In this document: positions 8,575 to 16,888 of the stretch, one piece after another
Position numbering within the stretch: the stretch's first letter is position 1
Layout of the letters: every line of letters begins with the position of its first letter
Assembly (NCBI GenBank): GCA_036788835.1
Contig: DAIQMR010000001.1
Span: 1 to 64,000, forward strand
DNA length: 64,000 nt
Direction of reading: 5' to 3'
Origin: JALCSJ01 sp036788835
GTDB lineage: Bacteria; Bacillota; Negativicutes; Acidaminococcales; Acidaminococcaceae
The notes under the pieces: generated by a model
Seen by the model: the letters and a program-made list of their open reading frames with translations, nothing else
What the model was told of the DNA's origin: nothing
The model's database searches: none
Translations under genes and position numbers: made by a program

Positions 8575-9315
8575 TTAAAACCTTGTTCCCATATATCGGC
8601 ACAAACAACCCAGGCCATACAGCACCGGCTGATGCAGCAGATAAAAGGCTAGGCTGTGCCGTCCTAAGACAGTAAATATATTATTCCCCAGTGGAATTTC
8701 CGGGGCTCCCATGTACTGCCAAAAAAATCTCCCGGCCAAAAAAATGAAAATGTGGGGGAAGATGGGAACATAGTCAGCAGAAATAATTCCCACCGTAGGC
8801 AGACCTAAAACAAAGGCTGCCGGAGAAGAAAACTTCAGGGGAATATTCACTAAGGCTTTGCCGTAAAATCCCAGATAACCAACGGGCAAACCCTGGGTAA
8901 GTATAAACCCCAAAAGGGAAAATATTAAGCCCCCCAGCAGACATTTGCTCCCTGCGGGAAATTTTTGCAGTTTTCCCCGGAAGGGTGACAAAAGAATTAA
9001 GGCCGCTCCCAAAAAACTCAGGACTCCGAAAATGATCAGTTCAGACGGCACGGCAAAAAACGTTGCCGCCGTAATACCCAGCCCCAGGACGCTTAGCTTT
9101 AGGCCTCTCCGCAAAAGTTTGTGGCTGTACAGGGTAGCCGCCCCGGCAATAAAAACAAAGCTCAGGACTATAGCCTGTTGCCAGGCATAGACAAAGCCGG
9201 CAGAGAGCTTCTCACCTCCGCCGAAAATATAAACCATATCGTAATAACCATGAAAAAAGAGCATGCTTACAAGAGATAGTCCCCTGTAAGCATCTATGCA
9301 AGCATTGCGTTTCAT
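8575..9315 (-). CDS. DUF1624/HGSNAT-catalytic-like membrane protein
   Basis: 246 residues with about six to seven hydrophobic segments. The N-terminus RNACIDAYRGLSLVSMLFFHG has the R-x(4)-D-x-x-RG...H pattern of the heparan-alpha-glucosaminide N-acetyltransferase catalytic domain (DUF1624), a family thought to acylate sugars across a membrane. A second conserved block is HSLAFYLLHQPVLYG near the C-terminus. Substrate is unknown. Its ATG overlaps the stop of the upstream ABC ATPase (ATGA), so it is the last gene of the transporter operon. Confidence 0.75.
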   Translation of the reverse strand: MKRNACIDAYRGLSLVSMLFFHGYYDMVYIFGGGEKLSAGFVYAWQQAIVLSFVFIAGAATLYSHKLLRRGLKLSVLGLGITAATFFAVPSELIIFGVLSFLGAALILLSPFRGKLQKFPAGSKCLLGGLIFSLLGFILTQGLPVGYLGFYGKALVNIPLKFSSPAAFVLGLPTVGIISADYVPIFPHIFIFLAGRFFWQYMGAPEIPLGNNIFTVLGRHSLAFYLLHQPVLYGLGCLCRYMGTRF

Positions 9316-10106
9316 CCCAGCAACATCCTATCATTGTCCAAGGCATTACCTGCCGCCTTTTCGAATAAATCCAACAAATCTTTTATGGTCAGTTTCGCTT
9401 TTTCTGCAGCGTTAATATCTACCACTATGCGGCCTGCGTCCATCATAATCAATCTGTTGCCAAAACGCAGGGCATCCCGCATATTATGAGTAATCATCAG
9501 TGTTGTTAAATGATTTTTGGCTACCACAGTTTGCGTCAGGGTTAAAACTTTTTCCGCAGTTTTAGGGTCCAGGGCCGCTGTATGTTCATCCAATAAAAGG
9601 AGTTTCGGCTTTTTCAATGTAGCCATCAATAAAGTCAGAGCCTGTCTCTGGCCTCCTGACAATAGCCCTACTCTGGCAGTCAGACGATCCTCCAGTCCCA
9701 GGTCCAGTTCTTTCAGCTTGTCCCGAAACAGACCTCTGTCTTCATCCCGCAAGGCCCAGGACAGTCCAGGTGTTTTACCCCGCCGGGAGGCAATAGACAG
9801 ATTTTCTTCTATCATCATCCCTGCCGCTGTACCCATCATGGGGTCCTGAAAGACTCTGCCTATATATTTCGCCCGGCGGTGTTCCGGCATTTTGCTGATA
9901 TCCTGGCCGTCGATGACTATAGACCCTTTGTCTATAGGAAATACTCCTGCCACAGAATTCAGCAAAGTAGATTTTCCGGCTCCATTGCCGCCAATCACCG
10001 TAATGAAATCTCCCGGTGCCATATGCAGATTCACATCCAGCAAGGCATTTTTCTCATTAACTGTATTAGGATTGAAAGTTTTTGACAAATGTTCTATATA
10101 CAGCAT
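9312..10106 (-). CDS. ABC transporter ATP-binding protein
   Basis: 264 residues with all nucleotide-binding motifs: Walker A GGNGAGKST, Q-loop VFQDP, signature LSGGQRQ, Walker B LLLLDEHTAALDP, H-loop ITHNM. The companion genes are a BPD_transp_2-type permease and an ABC_sub_bind lipoprotein, the set sometimes linked to aromatic amino acid uptake (TrpXYP type) in Firmicutes. Nothing here fixes the substrate. The ATG overlaps the permease stop by one base (TGATG). Confidence 0.9.
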   Translation of the reverse strand: MLYIEHLSKTFNPNTVNEKNALLDVNLHMAPGDFITVIGGNGAGKSTLLNSVAGVFPIDKGSIVIDGQDISKMPEHRRAKYIGRVFQDPMMGTAAGMMIEENLSIASRRGKTPGLSWALRDEDRGLFRDKLKELDLGLEDRLTARVGLLSGGQRQALTLLMATLKKPKLLLLDEHTAALDPKTAEKVLTLTQTVVAKNHLTTLMITHNMRDALRFGNRLIMMDAGRIVVDINAAEKAKLTIKDLLDLFEKAAGNALDNDRMLLG

Positions 10107-10993
10107 CAGTGTGTCACCTTCCTCATCTGAAACTGTGCTTTCAGCAGCGGCAGAGACAAAGCAATCGCTACCAAGACTGCCGTAAATAGTTTCAAATCAT
10201 TAGGCGGCATACCCATTTGCAGCACTACGGCAATAACAATACGATAAACCACACTGCCCAAAACTACAGACACCAGACTATTCTTAAAACTTCTGGTGCC
10301 GAAAAGCACTTCACCGATAATAACAGAAGCAAGACCAATAACGATGGTACCTACGCCCATGCCCACATCAGCAAAGCCGTTGCTTTGCCCGATAAAGGCA
10401 CCGGACACTGCTACCAGCGCATTACTCATAACCAGGCCCAGAATAATCGTTATATTAGTATCCACGCCTTGAGATCTGATCATTTGCGGGTTGAAGCCGG
10501 TGGCACGAATGGCAGCGCCTATTTCTGTGCCGAAAAACCAGTAAATAAGCACCCCGAAAAACACCGTGGCAATAATCCCCACCACAAAAACGGACATAGA
10601 ATTGTTCAATCCCAGATTGTGCATATAGGTAAAAGCGGTTTTCATGTTCAGTAAAGAAACATTGGCTTTGCCCATAATCCGCAAGTTCACAGAGTAAAGG
10701 GCAATCATCGTCAAAATTCCTGCCAGTAAAGCAGGTATTTTTAATTTAGTATGTAATAATCCGGTAACAGCTCCGGCCAGTGCCCCTGCCAAAGCCGCCA
10801 ATAGCACAGCTGTAACAGGATTGGCACCTTTAACAAGGCTTGTTGCCGCTACTGCCGCTCCCAAAGGGAAAGAACCTTCTACCGTTAAATCTGCAATATC
10901 CAAAACCCTAAAGGTTAAATATACGCCCAGGGCCAGCATGGACCACAAAAGGCCTTGAGAGACCGTGGGCAATAAAAGACTCGCCATAGACAT
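10106..10993 (-). CDS. ABC transporter permease (BPD_transp_2 type)
   Basis: 295 residues, largely hydrophobic with about eight membrane segments. The early block YLTFRVLDIADLTVEGSF and the late GEVLFGTRSFKNSLVSVVLG are typical of permeases paired with ABC_sub_bind lipoproteins. It forms the inner-membrane channel of the system. The start ATG overlaps the stop of the binding protein by one base, with AAGGAAG just upstream. The substrate is not evident. Confidence 0.88.
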   Translation of the reverse strand: MSMASLLLPTVSQGLLWSMLALGVYLTFRVLDIADLTVEGSFPLGAAVAATSLVKGANPVTAVLLAALAGALAGAVTGLLHTKLKIPALLAGILTMIALYSVNLRIMGKANVSLLNMKTAFTYMHNLGLNNSMSVFVVGIIATVFFGVLIYWFFGTEIGAAIRATGFNPQMIRSQGVDTNITIILGLVMSNALVAVSGAFIGQSNGFADVGMGVGTIVIGLASVIIGEVLFGTRSFKNSLVSVVLGSVVYRIVIAVVLQMGMPPNDLKLFTAVLVAIALSLPLLKAQFQMRKVTH

Positions 10994-12000
10994 TATTTAG
11001 CTTCCTTTGCTTGTTTTAAAATATCGGCAGGAATAGTAATGCCTAATTTTTTAGCTTTTTCTTCGTTCACAATAACCTGGAATTTATTTTGAGCCTGAAT
11101 GGCCATATCAGCAGGCTTAGCCTTCCCTGCTAAAATATCTGCAGCCATCAGTCCGGTCTGGAAACCAAGCTTGTAGTAATCAATACCTAAAGTAGCTAAG
11201 CCCCCGGCTTTCACCATGCCGCCTTCGCCGCAGAAAATAGGAATTTTAGCTTCGTCGGTAACAGAGCATAAAGTGGGCAAAGCAGAAGCCAAAATATTAT
11301 CCGTAGGAACATAAATTGCATCAACTTTACCAACCATGCTTTGGGCAGACTGCTGAATATCATTAACATTGGAAACAGTAGCCTCAATAGTTTTCAGGCC
11401 CTTTGCTTCAGCGGCTTTCTTCGCCAGAGCAATCTGAATCTGAGAATTTACTTCGCTGGAAGTATAGATAAAGCCTATGGTTTTCGCCTTTGGCATCAAT
11501 TTTCCAATTAAATCTATCTGTTCTTTAACAGGATTCATATCGGTAGTTCCCGTTACGTTAGTACCGGGTTTAGCGTTTTCCTGTACCAGTTTGGCAGCCT
11601 TGTAGTCTGTAATGGCAGTGCCCACAATGGGAATATCCTTCGTAGCATTGGCCACGGTCTGAGCCGCCGGTGTGGCAATAGCACAAATCAAATCTACTTT
11701 GTTATTTACAAAACGCTGGGCTATAGTTTGCAGATTGGATTGGTCAGCCTGAGCATTTTGCTTGTCGAATTTTACATTGGTACCCTCTTTGTAACCCTTG
11801 GAAGCAAGCCCTTCCACGAAGCCTTTATTGGCCGCGTCCAAAGCAGCATGTTCTACCAATTGTACAACGCCTATATTATAGACTTTTTTCTCTTTCCCTG
11901 TTGCTGCCGCCGGTTTTTTCTCCTGTCCGCCGCAGCCGGCCATAATGCCTAAAATGGTTGCTAAAGCAACACTTAACCCTAATTTTTTCCAGCTTGTCAT
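10993..12000 (-). CDS. ABC transporter substrate-binding lipoprotein (ABC_sub_bind family)
   Basis: 335 residues from the ATG at 12000; an upstream in-frame start lacks signal features. Lipobox GIMAGC gives the acylated Cys near residue 23. The mature protein begins with KVYNIGVVQLVEHAALD and has the two-lobed binding fold of the ABC_sub_bind family (blocks GTAITDY, GVTGTTD-like TNVTGTTDMN, YVPTDN). Members bind aromatic amino acids or other small solutes; the ligand here is unassigned. It heads the transporter genes and lies 52 bases after the Hpt gene. Confidence 0.88.
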   Translation of the reverse strand: MTSWKKLGLSVALATILGIMAGCGGQEKKPAAATGKEKKVYNIGVVQLVEHAALDAANKGFVEGLASKGYKEGTNVKFDKQNAQADQSNLQTIAQRFVNNKVDLICAIATPAAQTVANATKDIPIVGTAITDYKAAKLVQENAKPGTNVTGTTDMNPVKEQIDLIGKLMPKAKTIGFIYTSSEVNSQIQIALAKKAAEAKGLKTIEATVSNVNDIQQSAQSMVGKVDAIYVPTDNILASALPTLCSVTDEAKIPIFCGEGGMVKAGGLATLGIDYYKLGFQTGLMAADILAGKAKPADMAIQAQNKFQVIVNEEKAKKLGITIPADILKQAKEAK

Positions 12001-12052
12001 TTTTACGCCCCCGTTGAATTCCCACCCATTAATAGTAGGTTCCTTTGTCAAA

Positions 12053-12400
12053 TTATTCTTTAACTATCTTGTCATAGGCCAGTTTGGCTTTTTGCATATC
12101 GGGATATTCTACCAAAGCAGTTTCCAAATCTCCCCGCTTTAGGGAATCCGACACCCTGCAAATGCTATCATAAAATTGTCCCAGGCTCAAATTGCCGGAT
12201 ACACCTTTTAAAGCATGAGCACTGTTAAAAGCTGCTTCCACATCTTTGGCGGCTAAGGCTTTTTCTAACTCGCCAAAATTCTTGTCATCCACAAAAAATT
12301 TCAGGCATTCTTTGTAAAGCTCCCTGTCTCCGCCAAAGCGTTCCAAGGCACTATCAATATCACAACCCCAGATAGCTAGTTCTTTAATAACATCTTTCAT
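12053..12400 (-). CDS. stand-alone Hpt (histidine phosphotransfer) domain protein
   Basis: 115 residues from the ATG at 12400, which follows TAGGAGGCCAAACC; the longer frame lacks a site. A four-helix Hpt fold is indicated by AFNSAHALKGVSGNLSL, where the His of HALKG is the phospho-acceptor. Hpt proteins shuttle phosphate between hybrid kinases and response regulators. No kinase or regulator is encoded nearby. It appears cotranscribed with the ABC transporter, which is unusual and may mean that signalling and uptake are linked, though this is inference. Confidence 0.8.
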   Translation of the reverse strand: MKDVIKELAIWGCDIDSALERFGGDRELYKECLKFFVDDKNFGELEKALAAKDVEAAFNSAHALKGVSGNLSLGQFYDSICRVSDSLKRGDLETALVEYPDMQKAKLAYDKIVKE

Positions 12401-12444
12401 GGTTTGGCCTCCTAATTTACATTGAATAATGTTAATTTCATTGA

Positions 12445-12473
12445 ATTTTATCACAATTAGCTAATAAAATAAA
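12445..12473 (-). promoter_or_regulatory. possible promoter of the Hpt-ABC operon
   Basis: Minus-strand TTTATT (12468-12473), 17-base spacer, TAAAAT (12445-12450), 45 bases before the Hpt ATG. The region is AT-rich, so chance matches are likely. Confidence 0.45.
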
Positions 12474-12478
12474 CCTTA

Positions 12479-13552
12479 TTAAGGAATTATTGCAAAAATA
12501 TTAATTTCCCAACAAGGCACATATGGATGCCTTCTGAGATAAATATTATAGCGGGGATTCAATAAATTAATTAATTCCGGCAGCTCCCACAAATCAGCAT
12601 CATGATGGTAGGCAGCTACCAGCAGCTTAGGACCTTCCTCTGCCAAAATTCTCCCTGCGCCGGTGAGAGCCTCTTGCTCCGCCCCTTCTACGTCAAATTT
12701 CAAATAAGTAAAGTGCCTGCTTTTTTCTATATCATCCAGAGCCAGGACAGGGACCATTTCCCCACCTTTTGTGTCCAGTGAAGACATCCTGCCGCCTCTT
12801 TGGCAGAAAGACTGCTCTCCGCTCTCGGACCAGACGGCGCTATTTATTAAAGTCAGCTTGCTAATCTGTTCCCGTTCCGCGAATTCTCTCAGTTTCGCAT
12901 AATTTTTTTTGTCCGGTTCCAGAGCATAAATATGCTCGTACCGTGCCCCTGTCAATGTCAAAAACTCCTGGATGGTATCGCCTTTATAAGCGCCCAAATC
13001 ACCATAGCATTCTTTTTCCGTAAAGGTGAATAAGGAGGTAATATCCTGCCTACGGTCTGTGACCCTTTCCAGATAACACATTTTCCCGCTGATTTTATAA
13101 TTCAGCACATCGGCAAAAACCTGCCGGGACAAATCATCCGCCAAATTGGCATAAACTTCTGCCAACCGGTTTTCCTGTTCCCTGAGCCAGTTCGGAGATA
13201 TCAAAGTATCCCCGTGGAAAATAGCCACATGAGGAGCGTAGGTTTCCTGTTCTTTTGCCAGACGGAAAAATTTTGCCAAAATTGACTGCCTTTCACTGGC
13301 AAAGGCAATCACAATAACAAAGTCCTTGTATTTAGACTCTATGTCTCTGTATCTCTCCACTTTATAACTGCGAAAAGTCTGACCCCGGACAAACTCGTCG
13401 CTGGCAAAAACGCCTGCCACGGGAATATCCAAGGCCAGACACTTGTCTAAAATTCTGTCAGCACCATTTCCCATGCCATAAAGAACAATTGGTTTGGTTG
13501 TTTCCTTGAGGCGCTCCCAGACAGTTTTTGTTTCTGTAAGCCATGATAACAT
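12479..13552 (-). CDS. FkbM-family methyltransferase with N-terminal nucleotide-binding-like domain
   Basis: 357 residues from the ATG at 13552 after GAGGAAGCAGTA; a TTG upstream overlaps the previous gene. Residues about 20-100 hold a Rossmann-like segment (PIVLYGMGNGADRILD). The C-terminal half is FkbM-like: DLGAYKGDTIQEFL as the SAM-binding motif I and LKFDVEGAEQEALTGA as the family hallmark. FkbM enzymes O-methylate sugars or other small molecules. The same two-domain arrangement is common in glycan loci of Negativicutes. It follows the DUF3298 gene closely, so the pair may be cotranscribed. Confidence 0.82.
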   Translation of the reverse strand: MLSWLTETKTVWERLKETTKPIVLYGMGNGADRILDKCLALDIPVAGVFASDEFVRGQTFRSYKVERYRDIESKYKDFVIVIAFASERQSILAKFFRLAKEQETYAPHVAIFHGDTLISPNWLREQENRLAEVYANLADDLSRQVFADVLNYKISGKMCYLERVTDRRQDITSLFTFTEKECYGDLGAYKGDTIQEFLTLTGARYEHIYALEPDKKNYAKLREFAEREQISKLTLINSAVWSESGEQSFCQRGGRMSSLDTKGGEMVPVLALDDIEKSRHFTYLKFDVEGAEQEALTGAGRILAEEGPKLLVAAYHHDADLWELPELINLLNPRYNIYLRRHPYVPCWEINIFAIIP

Positions 13553-13562
13553 TACTGCTTCC

Positions 13563-14243
13563 TCATTTTCCCTCAATATTATCTGCGGTTACGCAGCCTG
13601 TGTCCACATCAATAACCCCGCTGGTAAAAGGACCTACGCTACCGGGATTCAATTGAAAATGCAAAGTACCCGTATTGTCCACATAGTAATTGCCCGGCAT
13701 TGTCTCCAGGCCTGTAAACCCAACATATAATATATAATCTCCCCGGTTAGCACCGGCAGAAAGCAGAGAGCTAAGATGATCCTTATTCATAATTTTCCTG
13801 TCTTCCGGTTTCATCACATCTTTCCAGGACAAGAGCCTGCCGGTTGCCTTGGAAAAGGTCATGCCGTCCTTAATGAAAAGGGAACCACTGTCCCCCTGAG
13901 CAAAAGTGTCGGTGAAATTAATACTCAAAATAGCCTCATCCTGATAAGTGATGTTGTAATCAATATCTTTGGATATGTAGGAAGCCCCCGTTTCGTAGAC
14001 AGACTGATGCCAATTGTCCCAGACATCTTTGTACATTTTCTCCATGACGGATTTAATGGTAGTATTGATTCTTAAGGCTGCGGCTTTTTCCCGGGATGTT
14101 TCCCCTTCCATCCTAGGATATCTGGCCACAAAAACTCCCTGCTCCTTGTCATTTTTAATTTCCACGGGAATAGCTTTCATCTGGGCAAAACAAGGAACTG
14201 CCATACTTAACAAAATTCCTAAGGTTACCAGTATTGTTTTCAT
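13563..14243 (-). CDS. exported DUF3298 (RsiV/PdaC-like) protein
   Basis: 226 residues. A signal peptide ends near VPCFA. The mature part has the PdaC/DUF4163-like N-terminal region (INTTIKSVMEKMYKDVWD) and a DUF3298 C-terminal region (FSKATGRLLSWKDVM; HFQLNPGSVGPFTSGVIDV). Family members occur in anti-sigma factors that sense lysozyme and in wall-associated proteins, so an envelope location is likely. No transmembrane helix or anti-sigma domain is present here. The ATG follows AAGGGAAGAG. Confidence 0.75.
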   Translation of the reverse strand: MKTILVTLGILLSMAVPCFAQMKAIPVEIKNDKEQGVFVARYPRMEGETSREKAAALRINTTIKSVMEKMYKDVWDNWHQSVYETGASYISKDIDYNITYQDEAILSINFTDTFAQGDSGSLFIKDGMTFSKATGRLLSWKDVMKPEDRKIMNKDHLSSLLSAGANRGDYILYVGFTGLETMPGNYYVDNTGTLHFQLNPGSVGPFTSGVIDVDTGCVTADNIEGK

Positions 14244-14289
14244 TTTTCTCTTCCCTTCACTCCTGAATTAGCTCTATTATAGCACACTA

Positions 14290-15342
14290 TTAAGCAGGTT
14301 TATTAGACTGCCCGGCCCATTGCTGCAGTAAGCCCGCCACCTGACCGGCATAATCACTGAGGCTGGGTGCGGAAAGATTATCCACAGTATAAAGCCTCAT
14401 GATTTTAATATCCTCATAGTAAATATCGCTGTAGCCGTCTCCGTCTACGGTAATAAAATGACTTTCGTCCACCGGTTTATGTTTCTTCACTAAATACAAG
14501 GCTCCCGCCAGCATTCTGGCCCTATATTCCGGCTTGTCGCTGCCCATCTTTTTCAGAAAAGAGAATTGCCAATTGCCGTCTTTCACCGTGGCCGAGCCGT
14601 CTTTATTCAAGATTACCTGAGCAGAAATATGCAAAGGTGCCACTGCTTGCAAAGCCCTGTTCATACGAAGTTCCGGCTGTGGGTGAGAATCAAAAAGCCC
14701 ATAGCCGGGATTGCCCTTTTCCTTGGCCAGGTCATTAAGCTTGCACATAGTCACATAAATAGAATAGGGATTGTAGCCTGCTTTGGTGGTCAGTTCCTCT
14801 CCCTGGGCATCGGCCTGTCCTTCGTCTGCCCTGCTATAGCCTGCCAGCAGGGCTTCTGAAGCAGTAGTGGCCAGGGCAATGCCTGCTCCCGGATCTCCTG
14901 CTGCCGCGCCGGCGATAATAGTAAGCAGGGACAAAGCCAGTTGTTTTTCCACTTGATGAACCGTATGCCGTTTCACTACATGGCCGATTTCATGGCCCAA
15001 AACCCCGGCCAGTTCGTCATCACTGGGCATATAGTCTACCAGTCCCTTAAAGACATAAATAAAGCCTCCCGGGCAGGCCATTGCATTAACCTCGTCGGAA
15101 TTAAGGACTTTAAAAGAATATTTAATATCCTGCCGGGTACATTGTTTCACCAGGCTTTGCCCAATGTTGTTAATCCGTTCCTGCAAATCCGCATCTTGGA
15201 CGACCCCGTATTTGGCCTCCAGCTGTTGGCCTATCTCCCTGCCCATATCTATTTCCTGCTGTTTGCCTATCATGGCTGCCTGCACTCTGGGCATAGGTCC
15301 CAAACAACAAAGCATTAACAATATTAAAAATATTTTTTTCAT
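14290..15342 (-). CDS. exported M48-family zinc metalloprotease (BepA/YfgC-like)
   Basis: 350 residues. A signal peptide ends near VQAA. The zinc motif is HEIGH at 117-121, with the third ligand expected in ADEGQAD around 177. This layout matches periplasmic M48 proteases that check outer-membrane protein assembly, a sensible role in a diderm cell. The C-terminal part (about 230-350) is not a TPR domain of the E. coli BepA type and I do not recognise it. A clear AGAAGGAG site precedes the ATG. Confidence 0.85.
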   Translation of the reverse strand: MKKIFLILLMLCCLGPMPRVQAAMIGKQQEIDMGREIGQQLEAKYGVVQDADLQERINNIGQSLVKQCTRQDIKYSFKVLNSDEVNAMACPGGFIYVFKGLVDYMPSDDELAGVLGHEIGHVVKRHTVHQVEKQLALSLLTIIAGAAAGDPGAGIALATTASEALLAGYSRADEGQADAQGEELTTKAGYNPYSIYVTMCKLNDLAKEKGNPGYGLFDSHPQPELRMNRALQAVAPLHISAQVILNKDGSATVKDGNWQFSFLKKMGSDKPEYRARMLAGALYLVKKHKPVDESHFITVDGDGYSDIYYEDIKIMRLYTVDNLSAPSLSDYAGQVAGLLQQWAGQSNKPA

Positions 15343-15461
15343 AGTGTCTCCTTCTGACTTACACTACCTATTATACACGATTTTCTTGTTTTTTTGCATT
15401 CCCTTTGCTTGTCCGTCGTGTTATTATAGTTACATCACATGAAGATTGGTGGAACAGACTA

Positions 15462-15746
15462 ATGGCAAATAATATTTTATCTCAAATTCTCTATGGCATC
15501 AGCGGCTTTTTATTTAGTATTTTTGCCGTCCGCTGCAGCTTCAAATGTACGGCAAAATTGAAACAAGCCAGAGCGGAAAAGGGTCTGAGCCTAGGGTTCT
15601 TCCTTACTGCCCTGCCTCTATTTTTATTCTTTCTCTTTGCCTTGTTTATCTTTCCTATCTTATTCTACACCAGAACACCTATTGGCGGCTTTGTTTATCT
15701 AGCTGTTTTTATTTTCTTTACCATGAAAGCGAGAGCTAAAAAGTGA
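15462..15746 (+). CDS. small membrane protein of unknown function
   Basis: 94 residues from the ATG at 15462 (GGTGGAA upstream). Two hydrophobic stretches, about 6-20 and 45-85, flank a basic segment with a CSFKC pair and KLKQARAEKG. No family is recognised. Its TGA overlaps the GTG start of sbcD by four bases (GTGA), so it is translationally coupled to the SbcCD nuclease genes, but nothing else ties it to DNA repair. Confidence 0.6.
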   Translation: MANNILSQILYGISGFLFSIFAVRCSFKCTAKLKQARAEKGLSLGFFLTALPLFLFFLFALFIFPILFYTRTPIGGFVYLAVFIFFTMKARAKK

Positions 15747-16888
15747 GAATCCTTCATACTTCAGACTGGCATTTGGGCCGGGTTTTTCACGGTCTCCATT
15801 TAATCGCCGACCAGGAAAAAGTTTTGGGGCAAATTATGTCCATAGCCCTGGAAGCCAAAGTTGACGTTATCCTTATCGCCGGGGATATTTACGATAGGGC
15901 CGTTCCTCCTACAGAGGCTGTCAGGCTTTTGGACGATACTTTGCAGCAGCTGGTTTTAAAACTGCATATCCCGGTACTGCTTATTGCCGGCAATCACGAT
16001 AATCCTGACCGTTTGAATTTCGGTCAGGCTCTTTTTGCGGAAAACAAATTGTTTATTTATGGTCCCGTTAATCCGGTAGCTGTCCCTGTGGTGCTGGAAG
16101 ATCAGGCCGGCCCTGTGTATTTTGCCCCTTTGACCTATTGTGAGCCTTTAACGGCTACAGAGCTGTCCGGGGAAAAACAGTCCACCCACGATGCTGCCCT
16201 TCAATGGCAGATTAACCAAATGCTTCCTCAGATTCCCCAAAATGCCAGGAAAATCGCTCTGGCCCACACATTTGTAGCAGGGGCCAAGGAAACTCCTGAC
16301 AGTGAGCGGCCTCTGGCGGCAGGTGGTTCTGCCCTGGTAGATATAGGAAATTTCGCACCTTTTAATTATACGGCCCTGGGGCATCTTCATGCCTGTCAAA
16401 ATTGCAGTCCCTGTGTACGGTATTGCGGTTCTTTATTAAAATATTCTTTTTCCGAAGTATCCCAAAAGAAGGCTGTGCATATTGTAGATTTGGATGCTGC
16501 GGGAAATATCCAGGTGGAAACTGTGCCGCTGATTGCTCCGCACGGACTGGCAGTTCTGCAAGGAACCTTTGAGGAGCTGGTAGCCTCTCCTCATATAGAT
16601 TTGGCAGAGGACTACCTGCAGGTAATTCTCACTGACACTACCCCTATTTTAGATGCCAAAAATAAATTAGAAACCCTTTATCCACATATTCTCCAATTGA
16701 GTTATCAACAATTAGCGGTAAGTTCTGGCCTGGGCCTTGTGCAGGAACGCAGACTTGAGCAGGCTTCCATGGAAGAATTATTCGGTACCTTTTTCCGACA
16801 AGCCACAGACCGTCCCTTAACAGAGGAAGAGGAAAAAATCCTCCACGCCGCTCTGGACAGCCTGGCCAAAGAAGGGAGGTCCCTGTAA
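15743..16888 (+). CDS. sbcD: SbcD, nuclease subunit of the SbcCD (Mre11-Rad50) complex
   Basis: 381 residues with a GTG start overlapping the previous stop. The calcineurin-like phosphoesterase motifs are in order: HTSDWHLG, GDIYDRA, GNHDNPDR, ALAHTF and LGHLHACQ. With SbcC the protein cleaves hairpin and blocked DNA ends in the cytoplasm. Length and motif order are normal for the family. The sbcC ATG overlaps its TAA by one base. Confidence 0.95.
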   Translation: MRILHTSDWHLGRVFHGLHLIADQEKVLGQIMSIALEAKVDVILIAGDIYDRAVPPTEAVRLLDDTLQQLVLKLHIPVLLIAGNHDNPDRLNFGQALFAENKLFIYGPVNPVAVPVVLEDQAGPVYFAPLTYCEPLTATELSGEKQSTHDAALQWQINQMLPQIPQNARKIALAHTFVAGAKETPDSERPLAAGGSALVDIGNFAPFNYTALGHLHACQNCSPCVRYCGSLLKYSFSEVSQKKAVHIVDLDAAGNIQVETVPLIAPHGLAVLQGTFEELVASPHIDLAEDYLQVILTDTTPILDAKNKLETLYPHILQLSYQQLAVSSGLGLVQERRLEQASMEELFGTFFRQATDRPLTEEEEKILHAALDSLAKEGRSL

